Below, in pieces: positions 53,271-62,677 of a stretch of DNA of 64,000 bases. The notes under the pieces are model-generated. The model made no database searches and was not told the DNA's origin. It saw only the letters and a list, made by a program, of their open reading frames with translations. The position numbers and the translations under genes are program-made. The first letter of the stretch is position 1. The number at the start of each line of letters is the position of its first letter. Source of the stretch: Bacteroidia bacterium (lineage in GTDB: Bacteria > Bacteroidota > Bacteroidia > J057); assembly GCA_041391665.1 (NCBI GenBank), contig JAWKNO010000003.1:1302001-1366000 (forward strand), read 5' to 3'.

Positions 53271-54209
53271 TCAGGGAATCTCTTCAATGAAGTACCAGGC
53301 TTTCTGAAATTCGCCGTCCAGGGGTGCCAGGGGGCGTACCAAATTGTCAGCAATTTTAAGTGAATACAGCGAATCCTGTCTTAGAAAATAAATAATAGAT
53401 TCAAAAAAATCGACTTCAAAATCACTGCATGCTTGTGTCACTGCTGTGTTTAATTTTCCGTTTATTTTTTGCACATCCCGCAAATATTCTTTTCCCAGAG
53501 GCCTTTCTACGTAAGGGGTGTAACGCACTTTTTCGTAATTTACGGCTGCTTCTGGTTTTGATATACTATTCGAATTATAGTCAATAAGTCCCTGCCAGGC
53601 ATTATTCCCTTCTGTCGTATGAACAAATATTCTGCTTCGGGCATCTGCTTCAATTGATTTTATCGCATGGTCAAAGATAGCTGTTCCTATGCTGGCATAG
53701 GCCAGTTCATCATAGATATCCACCGTCTTATCGCCTGCCTGAACATAAAACTTCCCGCTTCTGTATACTGCCTGCCCGGGCTTATATTCGGTACCGACAA
53801 TGGTAAGTTGTTGGTTTTTCAGCCGGAAAAAGCCGATTTGATCAGCCGCAGAATCACTGAGAAGAATCACTTTTTCTCCCGCGCATATAAAATGCGGGGT
53901 CAGTGATTGCGTTTCTAATGACTGTACAACGCCCTGACTTCCCGGGTCATATTCAAAGATCTTGTGAGCCATGGCTTCTGCAAACCATATCGTTTTTTCA
54001 GATCCTGAAAAATCTGAAATTTCGCCCATTCCCGGATAAGCGAGCCAATGCGTTTCCGCTATATCCCCGGTTATTTTTATCACAGACTTTGTAGCGGCCT
54101 GTCGATTGAGAATAAATCCTGTCTGGGTTTCCGGAATAAACCGCACGTCTTCGTCAAAGACGCAGCCTGTGAGCAGCAAACCTGCTAATATGATTCCGAA
54201 TAACCGCAT
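53271..54209 (-). CDS. Lipoprotein of unknown function between fabH and efp
   Basis: The 312-residue product has a lipobox (GLLLTGC, Cys16). The remainder is beta-rich with spaced short repeats (TIWFAEAMAHKIFEYDP, KVILLSDSAADQIGFF, GKFYVQAGDKTVDIYDE), like a small beta-propeller. It sits 16 bases after fabH and 64 bases before efp in the same orientation. I do not recognise the family, and a role in fatty-acid synthesis is not implied. It may simply ride in the operon. Confidence 0.72.
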   Translation of the reverse strand: MRLFGIILAGLLLTGCVFDEDVRFIPETQTGFILNRQAATKSVIKITGDIAETHWLAYPGMGEISDFSGSEKTIWFAEAMAHKIFEYDPGSQGVVQSLETQSLTPHFICAGEKVILLSDSAADQIGFFRLKNQQLTIVGTEYKPGQAVYRSGKFYVQAGDKTVDIYDELAYASIGTAIFDHAIKSIEADARSRIFVHTTEGNNAWQGLIDYNSNSISKPEAAVNYEKVRYTPYVERPLGKEYLRDVQKINGKLNTAVTQACSDFEVDFFESIIYFLRQDSLYSLKIADNLVRPLAPLDGEFQKAWYFIEEIP

Positions 54210-54224
54210 AGGCTGAAATACGCA

Positions 54225-55208
54225 TTAATATGCCCATTTCAGATAGATAGATCCCCATGCAAACCCACCGCCAAAGGCAGCCAGCATCAGGGTATCTCCT
54301 TTTTTCAATTTATCTTCCCAATCCCACAGACAGAGCGGAATGGTTGCATTGGTCGTATTGCCATAACGCTGAATATTGACCATTACTTTTTCAGGAGGAA
54401 GACCTGCACGCTTGGCTGTCGCGTCAATGATTCGTTTGTTGGCCTGATGAGGTACGAGAAACGTTACATCATCGCCCGTGAGGTTATTTCGCTTCATGAC
54501 CTCCTCGGTGATGTCTGCCATCCCCTGAACCGCTGCTTTATACACATTCTTGCCATCCTGACGGATAAATTGCTCCTTGTTAAGCACATTCTCCACGGTA
54601 GTGGGATATTTGCTTCCTCCTGCTTTTTGAAGGAGATGCTGTTCCCCCGTACCATCTACCCTGAATGCTGAATCAATTATGCCATTTTCATCCTGAGAAG
54701 GTTCCAGTAAAACAGCACCGGCCCCGTCGCCAAACAAAATACAGGTATTGCGGTCTTCATAATCCACGCGCATACTCATTTTGTCAGCACCTACGACGAG
54801 CACTTTTTTGTGCATACCCGATTCGATAAACTGAGACCCGGTACGAAGGGCATACAGAAAACCCGAACAGGCGGCATTCATATCAAATCCCCAGGAATTG
54901 ACCGCCCCAATCCTTTCGCTGAGGATGTTGGAAGTGGCAGGGTATACATAGTCTGGGGAAATTGTCGATACAATAATCAGTTCAATTTCTTCCGGCTTAC
55001 AGTCAGTTTTGCGGAAAAGATCCTTTAAGGCTTCTACAGCCATATCAGAAGTAGCTCTGTCTTTATCCAGAATTCGCCGTTCTTCTATTCCGGTACGCTC
55101 TCTGATCCACTGGTCATTGGTATCAACCATCTTTTCCAGTTCGGCGTTGGTCAGCACCCTTTCCGGTACATATCCGCCAACCGCAGTGATTGCTGCTCTC
55201 ATTTTCAT
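54225..55208 (-). CDS. fabH: 3-oxoacyl-[acyl-carrier-protein] synthase III
   Basis: The 327-residue protein has the complete KAS III active site: Cys114 (NAACSGF), His254 (VPHQANKRI) and Asn284 (YGNTTNA). It condenses acetyl-CoA with malonyl-ACP to start fatty-acid synthesis. The usual start TTAVGGYVPE-like sequence (ITAVGGYVPERV) is present at the ATG. It leads the cluster that continues with a lipoprotein, efp, accB and accC. Confidence 0.96.
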   Translation of the reverse strand: MKMRAAITAVGGYVPERVLTNAELEKMVDTNDQWIRERTGIEERRILDKDRATSDMAVEALKDLFRKTDCKPEEIELIIVSTISPDYVYPATSNILSERIGAVNSWGFDMNAACSGFLYALRTGSQFIESGMHKKVLVVGADKMSMRVDYEDRNTCILFGDGAGAVLLEPSQDENGIIDSAFRVDGTGEQHLLQKAGGSKYPTTVENVLNKEQFIRQDGKNVYKAAVQGMADITEEVMKRNNLTGDDVTFLVPHQANKRIIDATAKRAGLPPEKVMVNIQRYGNTTNATIPLCLWDWEDKLKKGDTLMLAAFGGGFAWGSIYLKWAY

Positions 55209-55341
55209 CCTTTATCCTAAGTTAATCTTTCAGTAGTCTGCTTACACAAAGAACCACCAATATTTCGGCTTTTGCAAATACTTGCTACCTGTACAAGCGG
55301 AAAAATTAAGTAGCTGTTTATCAGGCAAATTCTCCGTTAGG

Positions 55342-56487
55342 TTATAACTTTTTGGCGGTTTTTGCGCCAAGTTCCCTTAGTTTTTCGGCCCTTGTGGCCA
55401 GATTTCCGTGGCCGGAAACCAGCTTATTCATGGCTTCACTATAGGTTTGGGAGGTTCTGTCAATACTTTTTCCCAGTTTTTGCATCTCTTCCACAAAGCC
55501 CACAAACTTATCGTACAATGCCCCTCCCTGCCGGGCAATTTCCTGGGCATTTTTGTTTTGATGTTCGAGTTTCCAGATAGAAGCGACGGTCTTGAGGGTG
55601 GCTAATAAAGTGGTCGGGCTGACCAGTACGATTTTCTTTTCCCAGGCATAGGAAAACAGATCCTGCCGGTTTTGGATGGCCTGTGCAAATGCCGGTTCGA
55701 CCGGCATAAACATAAGGACAAAGTCTGGCGCTTTCAGTCCTTCTATGGCCGGATAGTGTTTGCTGCTGAGCTGGTGAATATGATTGTTGACCGACTCCAG
55801 GTGTTGTTTCAGCGCCAGCGCTCTGCGGGCGGTATCTTCTTCACCGACAAACCGGTCCCAGGCTGTGAGAGATACTTTGGCGTCGATTATGATATGTTTG
55901 TCATCGGGCAACTGGATAATGACATCAGGTTGTAGTCTTTTTCCATCGGCAGAAGTAAGCTGAATGTCTTTCCCCTGTACGATAAACTCTTCCCCTTCGC
56001 GCAATCCGCTGCTCTCAAGGACACGTGCCAAAACAAGTTCTCCCCAGTTGCCCTGTACTTTGCTGTCGCCCTGAAGTGCTTTGGTCAGATTGCGGGCTTC
56101 GGCGCCCATCTGGGTATTGAGCAATGCGAGTTTTTCGATCTCCTTTTGAAGACTAAAGCGCTCACGGGCCTCCTGTTGATAGGTATGTTCTACTTTTTTT
56201 TCAAAGTCGGATATTTTTTCCTTCAGGGGTTGAAGCAAATGGTTGAGACTGGTCTGGTTGTCATGGGAAAGACGTTGCGTGCTGGCTTCCAGTACCTTGC
56301 CCGCCAGATTTTCAAATTCTGCGCGAAACTGTCCGCCCACATTTTCTTTTGCATCCAGGGTAGCCTGTAAACGGATATTCTCGGCCTTTTGCCGCATGGT
56401 TTTTCCATTGAGCAGGACGTATACGGCAAAACCGCCGGCAAGTATCCCGGCGGCAATGCCCAATATAAACGATAGCCAATCGATCAT
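55342..56487 (-). CDS. rmuC: RmuC-like DNA recombination protein
   Basis: The 381-residue protein begins with a transmembrane helix (FILGIAAGILAGGFAVYVLLNG), followed by a coiled coil and the RmuC core domain. Characteristic stretches include KVQGNWGELVLARVLESSGL, PDVIIQLPDDKHIIIDAKVSL, PDFVLMFMPVEPAF and VLVSPTTLLATLKTVASIW. RmuC limits inversions at short inverted repeats, presumably through its nuclease-like fold, and is membrane-tethered. It stands alone. Confidence 0.95.
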   Translation of the reverse strand: MIDWLSFILGIAAGILAGGFAVYVLLNGKTMRQKAENIRLQATLDAKENVGGQFRAEFENLAGKVLEASTQRLSHDNQTSLNHLLQPLKEKISDFEKKVEHTYQQEARERFSLQKEIEKLALLNTQMGAEARNLTKALQGDSKVQGNWGELVLARVLESSGLREGEEFIVQGKDIQLTSADGKRLQPDVIIQLPDDKHIIIDAKVSLTAWDRFVGEEDTARRALALKQHLESVNNHIHQLSSKHYPAIEGLKAPDFVLMFMPVEPAFAQAIQNRQDLFSYAWEKKIVLVSPTTLLATLKTVASIWKLEHQNKNAQEIARQGGALYDKFVGFVEEMQKLGKSIDRTSQTYSEAMNKLVSGHGNLATRAEKLRELGAKTAKKL

Positions 56488-56558
56488 AAGGCTAAGCTAA
56501 AGAAATCTGACGGTAAGTTTGACAACGAGACTTCTTAAATTTCAATCTAAGAAAATTG

Positions 56559-56978
56559 CTACTGGTACACTTCCCCCTTAAACCGAAGGATCATACTGGT
56601 TTCAGATGCATTGGTTTTTACAGAAATAGTCTTGGTGAAAACCCCCATCCCGGCAGCATTGTAGGTAGCTGTGATAAAACCTGTTTCTCCGGGCGCAATG
56701 GATTCTTTGGTATACTCAGCCACGGTACAACCGCAGCCGGGTTTTACGCTTTCGATTTTCAGGTCGGCGTTACCGGTGTTGGTGAAGGTAAATGTGTGGG
56801 ATACGGGTTTTCCCTGAAGAACCTGCCCCATATCGTATTCGGTTTCATCAAAAGAGATTGCAGCTTCCCGACCGACAGACTCAAGTGCCAATACAGGCTC
56901 TGCATTAAACATGGTCTGGGCAGAAAGGGAAGCCATTAAAACAAAAGCAAACAACAGTGAAACAAGTGAAGTTTTCAT
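56559..56978 (-). CDS. Secreted DUF1573 protein
   Basis: The ATG at 56978 starts a signal peptide (MKTSLVSLLFAFVLMASLSAQ) and gives 139 residues. The body is a single DUF1573 (Ig-like/ASPM-SPD-2-like) domain: ISFDETEYDMGQVLQGKPVSHTFTFTNTG, the conserved KPGCGCTVAEYT and IAPGETGFITATYN. Such small secreted proteins are frequent in Bacteroidota, with unknown function. It is preceded by two tandem palindromes that probably act as an operator. Confidence 0.9.
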   Translation of the reverse strand: MKTSLVSLLFAFVLMASLSAQTMFNAEPVLALESVGREAAISFDETEYDMGQVLQGKPVSHTFTFTNTGNADLKIESVKPGCGCTVAEYTKESIAPGETGFITATYNAAGMGVFTKTISVKTNASETSMILRFKGEVYQ

Positions 56979-57019
56979 ACGCGTTTTTTTAGTGTTAAAT
57001 AAATTTACATACAATTTTA

Positions 57020-57056
57020 AACTAAATCCTTAGTTATTACAACTAAATCTTTAGTT
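57020..57056 (-). promoter_or_regulatory. Two tandem palindromic operators upstream of the DUF1573 gene
   Basis: AACTAAATCCTTAGTT (57020-57035) and AACTAAATCTTTAGTT (57041-57056) are two copies of the palindrome AACTAA-N4-TTAGTT, spaced by 21 bases start to start (two helical turns). They lie 42-78 bases before the DUF1573 ATG on the minus strand. The proximal copy would overlap the -33 region if TAAATTTA at 57000-57007 is the -7 element. BlaI/MecI-type repressors bind similar sites, but no such regulator gene is in the window. Confidence 0.55.
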
Positions 57057-57424
57057 TTATTTTCGATTTTACATTACATGACTGATTATCAGGTCATTTA
57101 ATTCGCTATGAACCCAAAGTAAAGATATGCAAGTGGGCGTTTTCTTTTCCCTTAAATCGTACCCTGTCTAAAAAAGTCTGATCTGTACGCTCCTGACCAT
57201 ACGGGTTGCGGTTGGCTGCCATTGGCAATCAGATCCGCCATGCACAGGTATTTCCAATGGGGTTGTTACAAAATTTCTTTCACCGGTGGAGCCAAGATGT
57301 AACTTGAAAAGCCAGCGAATACTCACCCCGATAAAATAACCTTCTGTGTAAATTCCCCAATCATTTACGAACTTATCATTATTATTACACCGGAAGCATT
57401 TTTTATCTAAAAAAAACAGTCTCC
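57057..57424. other. Noncoding stretch before the S9 peptidase
   Basis: This ~370-base stretch holds no convincing gene. A reading frame on the minus strand (57168-57506) overlaps the peptidase start and lacks protein-like features. It presumably contains the divergent promoters of the DUF1573 and S9 genes. Confidence 0.4.
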
Positions 57425-59809
57425 ATGACCCTTGCAAAAAAACACCTGATTCTGGAAATTTTTGTTTTCCTTTTCCTCGCAACCGGACTTTCCCAGGCCG
57501 TTGCACAGCCCGTACTCTCCGTCGAATCTATCATGCGCGATCCCAAATGGATCGGCACTTCGCCTGATAATATTCAATGGTCCACCGATAGCCGCATGGT
57601 TTATTTTGACTGGAATCCTGAAAAAGAACCCTCAGACTCACTCTATGCAATCGCTGTCTCTGACCCCAAACCCGGCAAAGTTGATCTCGCTACCCGCCGT
57701 AAAATGCCAGACCCCGACGGCAGTATGAATGCCGACCGAACCCAGATGGTGTACGAAAAAAACGGCGATATCTTTCTCCTCACTGTTGCTACGGGCGAAA
57801 TACAGCAGATCACCAATACCGTTGACCGGGAGTCCCGACCTGTATTTGACCTTTCGGGCAAACACTTATTTTTTCAAAGTAGCGATAACCTGTTTTCCTG
57901 GAATATCAGCTCTGGAGCCATTTCCCAGCTTACTGACTTTCGCTCAGGCTCCGCCAAAAATACCGACGAGAAAAAAGATCCTCAGCAACAATGGATCAGT
58001 AAACAGGAGCTTTCTATGATGGAAGTGCTCCGCCAGCGGAAAAGCCAGAATGAGGCAGCTACCGAACAACGGGAAATGCTTTCCCCCGATCGCCCGGAAC
58101 CCTACTACTACGGCAAAAAAAACCTCCAGGGGCTGCAGATTTCTCCTGATGGGAGATATGTCTCTTTTCGCCTCGCCAATGCGCCATCTGGTGTGGAAAA
58201 TACGCAGGTTCCTGCCTATGTCCGCGAATCCGGATATACGGAAGAACTTCGCGCCTACCCCAAAGTAGGTAGTCCGCTTACTACGTATCAGAGTTTTATT
58301 TACGACCTGACAAAAGACACGGCTATAGCACTGGCAACTGATAGCTTACCCGGCATCTATGACCTTGCTGCTTTTCTGGCCGAATATGACAAGCCCGTAA
58401 CATCAAAAACTCCCAAGGAAACCCAGATCGTAAGTATCAACTGGTCCCCCGATGCTTCTGTCGCTATTGCAGAAGTGCGTTCGCTCGACTTTAAGGATCG
58501 CTGGGTTGCGCGTGTTGACCTCGAAACTGGCAGACTTGTGAATGTTGACCACCAGCACGACGAAGCATGGATTGGAGGGCCCGGAATCCCATGGTTTATG
58601 GGGGCACCATCACGTGCGGGCTGGTTTGCCGACAATCAGACCTATTGGTTTATGTCTGAAGTTACCGGGTATGCGCATTTGTATTCGGTAAATGTGCGCA
58701 CCGGAGCAAAAAAACAACTGACCGCAGGCAATTATGAAGTATTTGACCCGAAACTTTCCCTCGATGAAAAATACTGGTATTTCACCAGTAGCGCCGTTGA
58801 CCCGGGGGAAAGGCATTATTATAAAATGCCGGTCGCAGGCGGGGAAGCCGTAAAGCTGACGTCCATGGCGGGAAATAACGAGGTTTTCCTTTCTCCCGAC
58901 GAAAAATATCTGGCCATCCGTCATTCAACCGGAAACCGGCCATGGGAATTGTTTCTACAGCCCAACAAACCCGGCGCTAAAGCGCGGCAAATTACTTCTT
59001 CCCTGACGGAAGAGTTTAAGGCATACCCATGGCGCGAACCTGAATACATCACTTTTGAAGCACGTGATGGAGCTGTCGTTCACGCAAGGTTGTACCAGCC
59101 AAAAGCTTCGGTAAAAAATGGTGCTGCGGTTATTTTTGTTCACGGTGCCGGGTATCTGCAGAATGCCCACAAATGGTGGAGCAGCTATTTTCGCGAATAT
59201 ATGTTCCACAACCTGCTGGCTGACAAGGGATATACTGTACTTGATATCGATTACCGCGCAAGCGCGGGTTATGGCAGAGACTGGCGAACGGCCATTTACC
59301 GTCACATGGGCGGCAAAGACTTATCGGATCAGATCGACGGAGCAAAACTGCTTGTTGACAAATATGGTGTAGACGCCAAAAGAATGGGTATTTACGGTGG
59401 TTCTTACGGTGGTTTTATTACCCTGATGGCCATGTTTACAGAGCCTGATGTTTTTGCTGCCGGAGCTGCGCTTCGTCCGGTAACAGACTGGTCTCATTAT
59501 CATCACCAATACACTGCCGGTATTCTGAATTCGCCGCAGGATGACAGCATCGCCTATGTACGCAGTTCTCCCATCTACCATGCTGAAGGGCTGAAGGGTG
59601 CTTTGCTGATTTGTCACGGTATGATCGATACCAATGTTCATTTTCAGGATGCGGTGCGTTTATCGCAGCGTCTGATCGAACTTGGCAAAGAAAACTGGGA
59701 ACTCGCCGCTTACCCTATGGAAAGTCATGGTTTTGTGGAGGCTTCCAGCTGGACCGATGAATACAAGCGGATACTCAAACTATTTGAAAGGGAGCTAAAC
59801 GGGCGATAA
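57425..59809 (+). CDS. Secreted S9-family (DPP4/prolyl-oligopeptidase-like) serine peptidase
   Basis: The 794-residue protein has a signal peptide (LILEIFVFLFLATGLSQAVAQ). A beta-propeller part of ~530 residues (repeated SPDGRYV/LSLDEKYW motifs) precedes an alpha/beta-hydrolase domain. The catalytic serine is in GIYGGSYGGF, the aspartate in CHGMIDTNVHF and the histidine in PMESHGF. FVHGAGYLQNAHKWW marks the oxyanion region. It should cleave dipeptides or small peptides in the periplasm. No T9SS sorting domain is present. Its stop is followed at once by a shared terminator with the convergent AAA gene. Confidence 0.93.
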   Translation: MTLAKKHLILEIFVFLFLATGLSQAVAQPVLSVESIMRDPKWIGTSPDNIQWSTDSRMVYFDWNPEKEPSDSLYAIAVSDPKPGKVDLATRRKMPDPDGSMNADRTQMVYEKNGDIFLLTVATGEIQQITNTVDRESRPVFDLSGKHLFFQSSDNLFSWNISSGAISQLTDFRSGSAKNTDEKKDPQQQWISKQELSMMEVLRQRKSQNEAATEQREMLSPDRPEPYYYGKKNLQGLQISPDGRYVSFRLANAPSGVENTQVPAYVRESGYTEELRAYPKVGSPLTTYQSFIYDLTKDTAIALATDSLPGIYDLAAFLAEYDKPVTSKTPKETQIVSINWSPDASVAIAEVRSLDFKDRWVARVDLETGRLVNVDHQHDEAWIGGPGIPWFMGAPSRAGWFADNQTYWFMSEVTGYAHLYSVNVRTGAKKQLTAGNYEVFDPKLSLDEKYWYFTSSAVDPGERHYYKMPVAGGEAVKLTSMAGNNEVFLSPDEKYLAIRHSTGNRPWELFLQPNKPGAKARQITSSLTEEFKAYPWREPEYITFEARDGAVVHARLYQPKASVKNGAAVIFVHGAGYLQNAHKWWSSYFREYMFHNLLADKGYTVLDIDYRASAGYGRDWRTAIYRHMGGKDLSDQIDGAKLLVDKYGVDAKRMGIYGGSYGGFITLMAMFTEPDVFAAGAALRPVTDWSHYHHQYTAGILNSPQDDSIAYVRSSPIYHAEGLKGALLICHGMIDTNVHFQDAVRLSQRLIELGKENWELAAYPMESHGFVEASSWTDEYKRILKLFERELNGR

Positions 59810-59842
59810 AAAAAAGGAGCGGAAAGAAATTCTTTCCGCTCC
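59809..59842. terminator. Terminator shared by the convergent S9 peptidase and AAA ATPase genes
   Basis: GGAGCGGAAAG (59816-59826) pairs with CTTTCCGCTCC (59832-59842) with a 5-base loop. The A-run before the stem (59809-59815) becomes a T-run for minus-strand transcription, so it mainly ends the AAA ATPase gene. Confidence 0.85.
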
Positions 59843-59847
59843 GCTAT

Positions 59848-61830
59848 TTATCTTACTCTGCTCTTTAGGTCTTCGACCGTATCGAGTACTTCCTGTCGGG
59901 TGAGTTTCCGGTACTTTTCGGGCAGCAATTCCTTGGAAGTACATTCGAGGACTGCCGAATAAGTCATCAGTTCGATTTCCTCCGGATAAGTCGGCGGGAG
60001 AAAGTCGTTGAAAACTTTGGCGATCATATCGATATCCACTTTCTCAATACCAAGACTTGCAGCCTTAAACTTGGCGCGGGTAAGCGCGGCCTCCATGTCG
60101 GCGCCTGAACGTATCGGAATATCCTCAAAAAATTCGTCATCAAACTCGTTGATATCCAGGTATTTCAGCCCGGTTTTTTTGAGCATTACTTCCAGCAACT
60201 CTTTTTTCTCCTCCATTGTGTCAGGGTAAAAGAGCGCGATATGCTCTTCTGCTCGTCCCTGCCGCTTAAAGTCCACAGGCATAAGATCAGGGCGGGCAGT
60301 AACGAGAAACCATACTATTCTTCCACGGTTTTCTGTATCACTCATAAAACTGGCGAGCATAGAGAAAATCCGGCTATTGACCCCGCTGCCGCCCCCATCG
60401 TTGCGTGAGCCGAGATAAGCATCTGCCTCGTCAATCATTACGGCAACCGGGGACATGGCTTTGAGGATTTTAAGCACCTTTTGCAGGTTTCCTTCAGATT
60501 GCCCGACATACATTCCCCGGAAATTTTTAAGAATGACCATAGGAACCCCTACATCATTGGCAAATACGGTAATCATAAAAGTTTTACCGGTACCTACCGG
60601 GCCGGATACGAGATACCCCATGGGCATGACGTCGGGACGGCCATTCTTTAATGCATTTGCAGCGTCGAGGAGGTGTTTTTTGGCTTGCGCGTGCCCTGCC
60701 ACATCTTTGAGGGAGAATTTGGTTTCTACAAATTCGAGCAAACCGCCAGCCTCAGCCTCAATCATCTCCTTCTTCTGCTTGGTGAGCATCTCATTGGTGA
60801 AGGGCGACTTGTTGCGTGCAGCTTCCGACATGATGATATCGAGGTGAACCAACCCCAGACCCGCAGTATTTTTTGCCAGAATCTGCGCGCTCATTTCGAA
60901 ATATTCCTTGCTCCCTTTGTCTTTATTGAAGAAGTACTCGATAAATGCCAGGCGGTCGGCTTCTACAGGATAAGGAATCTGAACGTCATGAGTGAACGGG
61001 TTGCGGACATACTGCGCATTGATGTCGGCGATATTTTCTGTGAGTACAAGAATGGTAAGGTCTGCGGAAAGAAACTTTTCCTCTTTTGCCCATTTCTGCA
61101 TAAAGACCAGCAGCATATGATCATCCGGACGGTAGCTGGAGTTGTCCGTCATCGGAATCAACGTTTCTGCATAATCGATAACGAAGGCTATGGACTTGGG
61201 TTTAGCCAGTTTTTGCTTCAGTTTGTCCAGCCGTTCTTTTAAGGTCTTGAGATTACTTTTATTTTTCTTTTCATCCTCATCGAAGTCGGGCAGCGTCATG
61301 CGCATAAACTTATCGATGAGATCATCATCTTTGGGCTGTCCTTCACTTTTGACTGATTTGATGGCAGCCGAAGGGTTTGAAAGATTAGCTTCTACCTCCT
61401 TGAACCACGAGTCGATAAAATCGCGGTTGACCATGAGATTGAAGTATGTATCAAGCGTAAAAAACGACCGGGCAGGGTTTCGCGTCAGTTCGCTGAAATT
61501 GTTGTCCGTCAGTTCGTCAAACAATTGTAGCGTAGAAATAAACTCTTTGCGCGTCGCACTATCTCCGCCAAAGGTACGGTCATCTTTGAAGCGAATACCG
61601 GCAGCGCGGTCATAGTAGATCACTACGTCCTTATATTTAAACATCTCTTCATTGAGAAAATCGCGGATGCGGTAATACTTATCCTGCGAATCGCGATTTA
61701 CCCTGACGTAGTCATTGGTATTTCCATGTACGATAAACTGCGAGACGTTTTGAGAAAGGTACTTTCTTTTGATCTCCTGAACCCATTCAGGAACAATTAC
61801 TTTGGGTTTATCTTGTGTTTCGGTGGACAT
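59848..61830 (-). CDS. Two-module AAA family ATPase with a degenerate first module
   Basis: The 660-residue protein has a C-terminal AAA module with Walker A GPVGTGKT (410-417), Walker B VMIDEAD (464-470), a sensor-1-like VTARPDL and a trailing helical domain. The N-terminal half (residues ~15-340) keeps ATPase-like features such as SIAFVIDYAETLIP and ILVLTENIADINAQ but has no Walker A, so it seems inactive for ATP binding. This plan resembles CDC48/FtsH-type or phage-tail-system-associated ATPases that remodel proteins. No contractile-injection genes are nearby, so its target is unknown. Confidence 0.85.
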   Translation of the reverse strand: MSTETQDKPKVIVPEWVQEIKRKYLSQNVSQFIVHGNTNDYVRVNRDSQDKYYRIRDFLNEEMFKYKDVVIYYDRAAGIRFKDDRTFGGDSATRKEFISTLQLFDELTDNNFSELTRNPARSFFTLDTYFNLMVNRDFIDSWFKEVEANLSNPSAAIKSVKSEGQPKDDDLIDKFMRMTLPDFDEDEKKNKSNLKTLKERLDKLKQKLAKPKSIAFVIDYAETLIPMTDNSSYRPDDHMLLVFMQKWAKEEKFLSADLTILVLTENIADINAQYVRNPFTHDVQIPYPVEADRLAFIEYFFNKDKGSKEYFEMSAQILAKNTAGLGLVHLDIIMSEAARNKSPFTNEMLTKQKKEMIEAEAGGLLEFVETKFSLKDVAGHAQAKKHLLDAANALKNGRPDVMPMGYLVSGPVGTGKTFMITVFANDVGVPMVILKNFRGMYVGQSEGNLQKVLKILKAMSPVAVMIDEADAYLGSRNDGGGSGVNSRIFSMLASFMSDTENRGRIVWFLVTARPDLMPVDFKRQGRAEEHIALFYPDTMEEKKELLEVMLKKTGLKYLDINEFDDEFFEDIPIRSGADMEAALTRAKFKAASLGIEKVDIDMIAKVFNDFLPPTYPEEIELMTYSAVLECTSKELLPEKYRKLTRQEVLDTVEDLKSRVR

Positions 61831-61918
61831 AAATAATTTAGGCTAAAATGATTGCGGGGGAAAACCTCCGGGATGAAATTAGTAAATGTTTTGGAGTGTT
61901 TGAAGTCCCTTTGCAAGA

Positions 61919-62677
61919 TCATTGCCTTATCCCCCTCAATTTTGCGTAACTGGAATATTCCAGTACCGCTGGTGAGGATATGACAAACACTTCCGTTGAC
62001 GTATTTGCCTCAAAATTTATTGTATCCGAATCGCTGATAATGGCAAAATCATCCTGATTCATGGTTTCGCCTGAAAGCGCGCCTTGTCCTTCAATAAGAT
62101 AAAAAGAATATATTTTATCCTGAAGAGCTGGCAGGGTGTAGGTACCTGGCTCGAAGGATATTTTTCTTATTTCCACGCCGGGGGTTTCAATTCGCATGGG
62201 CCCCTGTTTTCCTGCGTACCATGTAGTTGTTGTACCGGCTGTTGTCGTAACCGGGAAATCTTCGCTTCGATAGTCGTCATAGGAAGCAGGCTGACTGATG
62301 GTATTCCGGAGGTTGGGATCCAGCCAAATCTGGAAAATATGCGAACCAGCATTCATTTTTTCTGCATGGGAAATGCCGCTTCCGGCGCGGATAATCTGTA
62401 CGTCACCCGCCTTGAGTGGCAGCCAGCGTTGATATTTGCTGTCATAGTGTTCGATATCTCCTTTAAGAACAAAAGACATAATCTCAAATCCCTGGTGGGG
62501 GTGTTCACCAATGGTACTACCCTGATCAGACCAGGCATGCGCCCAGTAAAAGAGGTTTGAATAAGGCATTCCGACCCCGCCTTCACGGGGAAAACCGATA
62601 GGTTTGTTTTCAAGAATCGCACCGCCGTTGAACTGGCCTTTGGCCTGAAGGGGTTTGGGGATAATTTTGATTGCCAT
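61919..62677 (-). CDS. Pirin-family protein (bicupin)
   Basis: The 252-residue protein has the metal-site motif of pirins, IGEHPHQGFEIMSFVLKGDIEHYDS (His59-type positions) within an N-terminal cupin, followed by AGSGISHAEKMN and a second, less conserved cupin. Pirins can oxidise quercetin or modulate regulators, but the role is usually unknown. It lies about 90 bases from the AAA gene's start on the same strand and ends the minus-strand group. Confidence 0.92.
   Translation of the reverse strand: MAIKIIPKPLQAKGQFNGGAILENKPIGFPREGGVGMPYSNLFYWAHAWSDQGSTIGEHPHQGFEIMSFVLKGDIEHYDSKYQRWLPLKAGDVQIIRAGSGISHAEKMNAGSHIFQIWLDPNLRNTISQPASYDDYRSEDFPVTTTAGTTTTWYAGKQGPMRIETPGVEIRKISFEPGTYTLPALQDKIYSFYLIEGQGALSGETMNQDDFAIISDSDTINFEANTSTEVFVISSPAVLEYSSYAKLRGIRQ

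Noticed and set aside
57168..57506. A 112-codon minus-strand frame overlapping the S9 peptidase start
   Set aside because: It overlaps the well-supported peptidase and shows no protein-like pattern.
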